A stretch of DNA of 64,000 nt, from contig NZ_JAZARE010000004.1 of assembly GCF_036231905.1 (NCBI RefSeq), forward strand, positions 372,001 through 436,000. The letters run 5' to 3'. Source of the stretch: CAMLIZ01 sp036231905 (GTDB lineage: Bacteria; Pseudomonadota; Gammaproteobacteria; Burkholderiales; Burkholderiaceae_C). Shown here one piece after another: positions 60,014-64,000 of the stretch. Position numbers and translations under genes: made by a program. The notes beneath the pieces are model-generated. The model worked only from the letters and a program-made list of their open reading frames with translations, was not told where the DNA came from and ran no database searches. Within the stretch, counting starts at the first letter, position 1. Every line of letters starts with the position of its first letter.

Positions 60014-62098
60014 TCAGCTGAACCGCTGCATCAGCGCCTGCTGTGCGCTCACGCCGTCCTCGGACTTGCGGCGATACGAGCCATCGGCCGCCAGCTCCCA
60101 GGTGTCGCGTTCGTCGTGCAGGTAGGGCACCAGGCACTCGTCGATCACGCGCTGGCGCAGGGCGGGGTCGCGCACCGGCCAGGCGAGCTCGATGCGCCGG
60201 AGCATGTTGCGGCTCATCCAGTCGGCGCTGGAGAGGTACAGCGCTTCATGCCGGTCGTCCTCGCCCCAGCGGAAGTAGAAGATGCGCGAGTGCTCGAGGA
60301 AGCGGCCCACCACCGAGCGCACGCGGATGCGCTCGGTGACCTCCGGCACGTCCGGCGCCAGCATGCAGGCGCCGCGCACCACCAGGTCCACCCAAGCGCC
60401 GGCCCGGGCCGCGCCCACCAGGGCGTCGATCAACGCCCGGTCGGTGAGCGCGTTGCACTTCACCACCACGCGGGCGGGCGCGCCGTGGCGGGCCGCCTGG
60501 GTCACCTGGGCCAGGTGCGCCAGCATCTTGTTGTGCAGGCCGAACGGCGCGGTGAGCAGGTGGCGCGGCGGCTTCACCGTGGTGAGGCTGGCCAGCTGGT
60601 GGAACACCGCATCGGCGTCGGCCGTGATGTCCGGGTCGGCAGTGAAGTAGCCGATGTCGGTGTACAGGCGCGCCGTCTTCGCGTTGTAGTTGCCGGTGGA
60701 CAGGTGCACGTAGCGGCGCAGGCTGGTGCTGCTGCCGCCTCGCTTCTTGCCTTCACGTCGTGTCACCAGCAGCAGCTTGGCATGTGTCTTCAGGCCCACG
60801 ATGCCGTACACCACCTGGGCGCCCACCGCCTCCAGCCGCTCGGCCCAGTTGATGTTGGCTTCTTCGTCGAAGCGGGCCATCAGCTCCACCACCACCATCA
60901 CTTCCTTGCCGCGCCGCGCGCCTTCGATCAGCAGCTCCATCAGCACCGACTCGGTGCCGGTGCGGTAGATGGTCTGCTTGATGGCCAGCACGTCCGGGTC
61001 GTTCACCGCCTCGCGCAGGAACTGGATCACCGGCTCGAAGCTTTCGAACGGATGGTGCAGCAGCAGGTCGCCTTCACGCAGGCGCTTGAGCACCGAGCTG
61101 TGCTTGGGCAGCCGGCCCTCCGGCCAGCGCGGCTCGAAGGCCGGAAAGCGCAGCGCGGGCGCATGGGATTGGTCGATCAGCTCGTTCAGCCGCACCAGGT
61201 TCACCGGCCCGTTCACGCGGTACAGCGCCGCCTCCGGCAGGGCGAACTGCTGCAGCAGGAAGGTGGCCAGGTCGGGCGGGCAGGTGTTGACCACCTCCAG
61301 CCGGATGGCCTGGCCGAAGTGGCGCGTGGTCAGGCCCGAGCGCAGCGCCTGGCGCAGGTTGGTCACCTCCTCGTCGTCCACCTCCAGGTCGGAGTCGCGG
61401 GTGACGCGGAACTGCGAGAAGGAGGTGACGGTGCGGCCTCCGAACAGCTCCTCCAGGTGCGCGCGGATCACGCTGGACAGCAACACAAAACCCTGCATGC
61501 CGCGGGTCAGGTGGTCGGGCAGGCGGATCACCCGCGGCAGCACGCGCGGCACCTTCACGATCGCGATGCTGTTCTTGCGCCCGAAGGCATCGCGCCCATC
61601 CAGGCGGGCGATGAAGTTGAGTGACTTGTTGGCCACCTGCGGAAACGGATGTGCCGGGTCCAGCCCCACCGGCACCAGCAGCGGCCGCACCTGCGTCTCG
61701 AAGAACTGCGCCACCCAGGCGCGCTGGGCGGCGTTGCGCTGCGAATGGTTGAGCACCACGATGCCCTGCTGCGCCAGCGTGGGCATCACGTGTTCGTTGA
61801 ACACCTGGTACTGCTCGTCGATCAGCTCATGGGCAGCCTGCGCCACCGAGAGCAGGTCCCCCGGCGACACGCCGGTGCCGGGCTGGCGCGCGGCCTCCAT
61901 GAAGTCGGCGAAGCGCACCTCGAAAAATTCGTCCAGGTTGGACGACACGATGGTCACGTAGCGCAGGCGCTCGAGCAGCGGCACGTCCGGGCGCAGGGCC
62001 TGCGCCAGCACGCGGCGGTTGAACTCGAGGATCGACCGCTCGCGATTCAATAGCGGCACCATGAAGCCAGGCTGGCGCGGATCGGAGGTGCTGGTCAT
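60014..62098 (-). CDS. ppk: polyphosphate kinase 1
   Basis: A 694-residue Ppk1. The N-terminal domain begins LLNRERSILEFNRRVLAQA and YVTIVSSNLDEFFEVR; the catalytic core includes KQTIYRTG, ELMARFDEEANI, the autophosphorylated-His region THAKLLLVTRR and VHLSTGNYN; the last domain includes SSADWMSRNMLRR. It reversibly makes polyphosphate from ATP. The ATG at 62098 lies where a transcript from the PHO-box promoter would begin, so the downstream ATG at 62062 may be the true start. Confidence 0.95.
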   Translation of the reverse strand: MTSTSDPRQPGFMVPLLNRERSILEFNRRVLAQALRPDVPLLERLRYVTIVSSNLDEFFEVRFADFMEAARQPGTGVSPGDLLSVAQAAHELIDEQYQVFNEHVMPTLAQQGIVVLNHSQRNAAQRAWVAQFFETQVRPLLVPVGLDPAHPFPQVANKSLNFIARLDGRDAFGRKNSIAIVKVPRVLPRVIRLPDHLTRGMQGFVLLSSVIRAHLEELFGGRTVTSFSQFRVTRDSDLEVDDEEVTNLRQALRSGLTTRHFGQAIRLEVVNTCPPDLATFLLQQFALPEAALYRVNGPVNLVRLNELIDQSHAPALRFPAFEPRWPEGRLPKHSSVLKRLREGDLLLHHPFESFEPVIQFLREAVNDPDVLAIKQTIYRTGTESVLMELLIEGARRGKEVMVVVELMARFDEEANINWAERLEAVGAQVVYGIVGLKTHAKLLLVTRREGKKRGGSSTSLRRYVHLSTGNYNAKTARLYTDIGYFTADPDITADADAVFHQLASLTTVKPPRHLLTAPFGLHNKMLAHLAQVTQAARHGAPARVVVKCNALTDRALIDALVGAARAGAWVDLVVRGACMLAPDVPEVTERIRVRSVVGRFLEHSRIFYFRWGEDDRHEALYLSSADWMSRNMLRRIELAWPVRDPALRQRVIDECLVPYLHDERDTWELAADGSYRRKSEDGVSAQQALMQRFS

Positions 62099-62104
62099 CG
62101 CGCC

Positions 62105-62138
62105 AATTTATGAAGCTATTGCGACAGCTTGATGACAC
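62105..62138 (-). promoter_or_regulatory. PHO-box-like promoter of ppk
   Basis: Minus-strand GTGTCAT-CAAG-CTGTCGC (62138-62121) is a 7-4-7 repeat. TAAATT (62110-62105) is the -10 after exactly 10 bp. It lies in the 69-bp gap between olsB-like and ppk. Confidence 0.6.
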
Positions 62139-62167
62139 TGGTCACCAGCTGTATCGGCGACCGCAGG

Positions 62168-62992
62168 CTACGCCCCCATGAATCGGCGGCGGTAGGTGTC
62201 GGGCAGGTCGGCCACGCGCAGCAACAACGGCAGGTCGGCGGTGTTGAAGTCCGGGTCCCAGGCCGGTGCGCTCAGCAGGCGCGCGCCGCACTTGAGGTAG
62301 CCCTTCACCAGCGCCGGTGGCTCCACCGCCAGGTCGCTGCGCAGCGCCTCCACCGGCAGCGGCAGGCGCGGGGTCACCCGCTCCGCCGGCGGCACCAGAT
62401 GGGATGCCTTCAGCTGCTGCCACACGCTGGCCGCGGTGTGGCCACCGTCGGCCATCGGGATGCTGGCGCAGCCGATCACCGCCGCCACGTTGTTGGCGTG
62501 CATGAACTCCGCCAGCTTGCTCCACATGAGCAGGATCACGGCGCCGCGCCGCCAGTCCGGGTGCACGCAGGAGCGGCCCAGTTCGGCCATGTAGGGCCGC
62601 AGCCGGCCCAGCGACGACAGGTCGAATTCCTCCTCGGTGTAGTAGCCGCCCAGGCGCTGCGCGGCCGCCGGCATCATCACCCGGTAGGTGCCCACCAGCA
62701 TGCTGGGCCCGGCAGCGGTTTCCGCGGTGCGCACCAGCAGGTGTTCGCAATGCGCGTCGAAGCGGTCGGCGTCCAGCCCGTCCGGCGTGCCGGGTGGCGG
62801 CTGCAGCCGCGCGCCCATTTCGCCAGCGAACACCTGGTGGCGCAAGCGCTGCGCGGCCTGCACCTCGTGCTCGTGGCGGGCCCACACGACTTCCAGCGTA
62901 CCGGGCTGCGCACGGGTCGCGGTAGATGGTGGAGTGCCTGCGCGCGCGGCCGGCTGCTGCAGGGAGGGATGGTTCACCAACGACTCGTTCAT
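62168..62992 (-). CDS. GNAT-type ornithine acyl-ACP N-acyltransferase-like protein (OlsB-like)
   Basis: A 274-residue acyltransferase. The GNAT-like core shows LRHQVFAGEMGA, DAHCEHLLVR, LVGTYRVM, ELGRSCVHPDWRRGAVILLMW and IGCASIP, typical of OlsB/hemolysin-family acyltransferases (Acetyltransf_5) that N-acylate ornithine to lyso-ornithine lipid. Ornithine lipids replace phospholipids in phosphate-starved cells, and a six-repeat PHO-box array lies just upstream. The first 35 residues are Pro/Thr/Ala-rich and probably disordered. No olsA is adjacent. Confidence 0.8.
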   Translation of the reverse strand: MNESLVNHPSLQQPAARAGTPPSTATRAQPGTLEVVWARHEHEVQAAQRLRHQVFAGEMGARLQPPPGTPDGLDADRFDAHCEHLLVRTAETAAGPSMLVGTYRVMMPAAAQRLGGYYTEEEFDLSSLGRLRPYMAELGRSCVHPDWRRGAVILLMWSKLAEFMHANNVAAVIGCASIPMADGGHTAASVWQQLKASHLVPPAERVTPRLPLPVEALRSDLAVEPPALVKGYLKCGARLLSAPAWDPDFNTADLPLLLRVADLPDTYRRRFMGA

Positions 62993-63024
62993 CTGCGCCT
63001 CGTGCGGGACTGGGGGTTGGCGCG

Positions 63025-63102
63025 ATGCTGCCGGCGGGCGGTGACCTGGGCATGACGCGGCGATGACACGCCAGTGACGTCGCGCCGTCATCGCACCGTC
63101 AC
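63025..63102. promoter_or_regulatory. six-repeat PHO-box array upstream of the olsB-like gene
   Basis: TGAC/GTCA half sites begin at 63041, 63052, 63063, 63074, 63085 and 63096, every 11 bp. The first four (GTGACCT, ATGACGC, ATGACAC, GTGACGT) face the minus strand and olsB; the last two (CCGTCAT-CGCA-CCGTCAC) face the plus strand. CAGCAT (63030-63025) is a possible -10, 10 bp past the last olsB-facing repeat. The rest of the 261-bp spacer shows no gene. Confidence 0.75.
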
Positions 63103-63253
63103 GGCACGGCCGGATGGTCGGGCGCTTGGCACACCTCTCCAGAAAGCGGTGCGATGCCGCTTGCGCGGCGTGACCCCCTTTGTTGCGGTGTGGCCCGCGC
63201 AATCCGGTGTGATCGACAATTCCCGCAACTACAAGTAACGGGGGGAGTGGTCG

Positions 63254-64000
63254 ATGGAATATCCGGCGTTCGAGCAGATGGTTGGCCAACTCGAAGTGGC
63301 CATCGATCAGAAGCCAGTGTCCTACCGCATCAAGGTCTTGCTGCTGGTTCTGGTGGGCTTCGGGATCATCGCCTTGATGATGGCGGCTGCCGGAGTGACG
63401 CTGCTTGCACTCGTCGCCGTGCCGATTGCGCTGTGGTCTGGAGGCTTCCATGCCTGGGCCGCCTATCTTTGGCTCGCCAAGTTCCTGCTGATCCTGGCGA
63501 TTCCAGTGTGGCTTCTCATCAGGTCGACCACTTCCGCGCTGTTGACCCGGTTGCCGGTGCCCGAAGGAGTGGAAGTGCGACGCTCCGATGTGCCGGCGCT
63601 GTTCGACGCCATCGACGCGATCCGCAGCCGCATGAGAGGGCCGCGTTTCCACCATGTGCTTGTCACCGACGACCTCAACGCGGCAGTGGTCCAGCGGCCT
63701 CTTTTCGGGCTCTTCGGCCCCTCTCGGAACTATCTGATCCTCGGCCTGCCGTTGCTGGAAAGCCTGCCGCCCGCGGAGGCGTCAGCGGTGGTCGCGCATG
63801 AATACGGCCACCTCTCCGGTGCGCATGGACGATTCGCGGCGTTCGTCTACCGCCTGCGGATCACCTGGGCCACGGTGCACGGGGTGTCGCGCCAATGGCA
63901 AGGGTTCGGCGGCAAGGCGCTGGGCAGGCTGGTCGAATCGTACGCGCCGTACTTCAATGCATACACCTTCGTTCTGGCGCGGGCCAACGAGTATCAGGCA
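63254..64000 (+). CDS. M48-family membrane zinc metallopeptidase (incomplete at window end)
   Basis: The first 249 residues are in the window. GGGGGAG precedes the ATG. Two hydrophobic helices (residues about 33-62 and 68-95) are followed by a soluble region with the zinc motif HEYGH (about residue 182) in VVAHEYGHLSGAHG. This arrangement is that of M48 (HtpX/Ste24-like) peptidases, which degrade or process membrane proteins. The second zinc ligand (E-x-x-x-D) would fall near the last residues, NEYQA, at the edge. Confidence 0.85.
   Translation, partial: MEYPAFEQMVGQLEVAIDQKPVSYRIKVLLLVLVGFGIIALMMAAAGVTLLALVAVPIALWSGGFHAWAAYLWLAKFLLILAIPVWLLIRSTTSALLTRLPVPEGVEVRRSDVPALFDAIDAIRSRMRGPRFHHVLVTDDLNAAVVQRPLFGLFGPSRNYLILGLPLLESLPPAEASAVVAHEYGHLSGAHGRFAAFVYRLRITWATVHGVSRQWQGFGGKALGRLVESYAPYFNAYTFVLARANEYQA

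Overview
The window is GC-rich (roughly two thirds G+C) with dense genes, short overlaps and Sec/Tat/PEP-CTERM export signals. Together with AlkB, TctC-type binding proteins and GcvA-like LysR regulators this points to a betaproteobacterium of the Burkholderiales (Rubrivivax/Leptothrix/Ideonella-like group). That placement is inference; no rRNA, tRNA, CRISPR array or intact insertion sequence was seen.

Region 1 (1-16.3 kb). A glutathione S-transferase start and a DUF1801 gene are followed by a TolC-like outer-membrane channel with its own strong terminator. Then comes a single 12.9-kb gene for a 4,311-residue protein. It holds about 508 tandem octapeptides of the form [ST]-T-x-[QED]-[VIL]-x-A-L in unbroken register, ordered as 10-7-10 blocks that make a 27-unit, 648-bp super-repeat. 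It ends in a Ca-binding domain resembling the FrpC self-processing module. A D,D-peptidase of family S11 follows.

Region 2 (16.5-31.5 kb). A four-gene cassette encodes a membrane-anchored binding protein, a lipoprotein fusing a binding protein to a VWA domain, an XpaC-like membrane protein and TelA. After it lie a PaiB-like protein, two tandem orphan substrate-binding proteins with a CxxCH protein, an N-acyl-D-amino-acid deacylase with a TctC-type binding protein, a LysR regulator and an M20 peptidase.

Region 3 (31.6-41.5 kb). A GlxA-type regulator and a lipoprotein esterase precede a tightly overlapping six-gene CDP-3,6-dideoxyhexose operon (ddhD-ddhA-ddhB-ddhC, 5-epimerase, reductase), whose gene content predicts CDP-L-ascarylose. 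A divergent AraC/alkB pair follows.

Region 4 (41.6-64 kb). This is a phosphate-starvation island: fasciclin lipoprotein, 5'-nucleotidase operon, esterase-like phytase, extracellular nuclease, PstS-like protein with SixA, Ppx, Ppk1 and an OlsB-like ornithine-lipid acyltransferase. Seven of its promoter regions carry a 7-4-7 direct repeat matching the PHO box, each with a plausible -10 exactly 10 bp downstream. Upstream of olsB there is an array of six repeats in perfect 11-bp phase. Broken genes in the same island (ppk2, a CorA/ZntB-like transporter, a YciI fragment) show recent rearrangement. A hybrid sensor kinase, an ABC-F ATPase, a RidA protein and a truncated M48 peptidase complete it.
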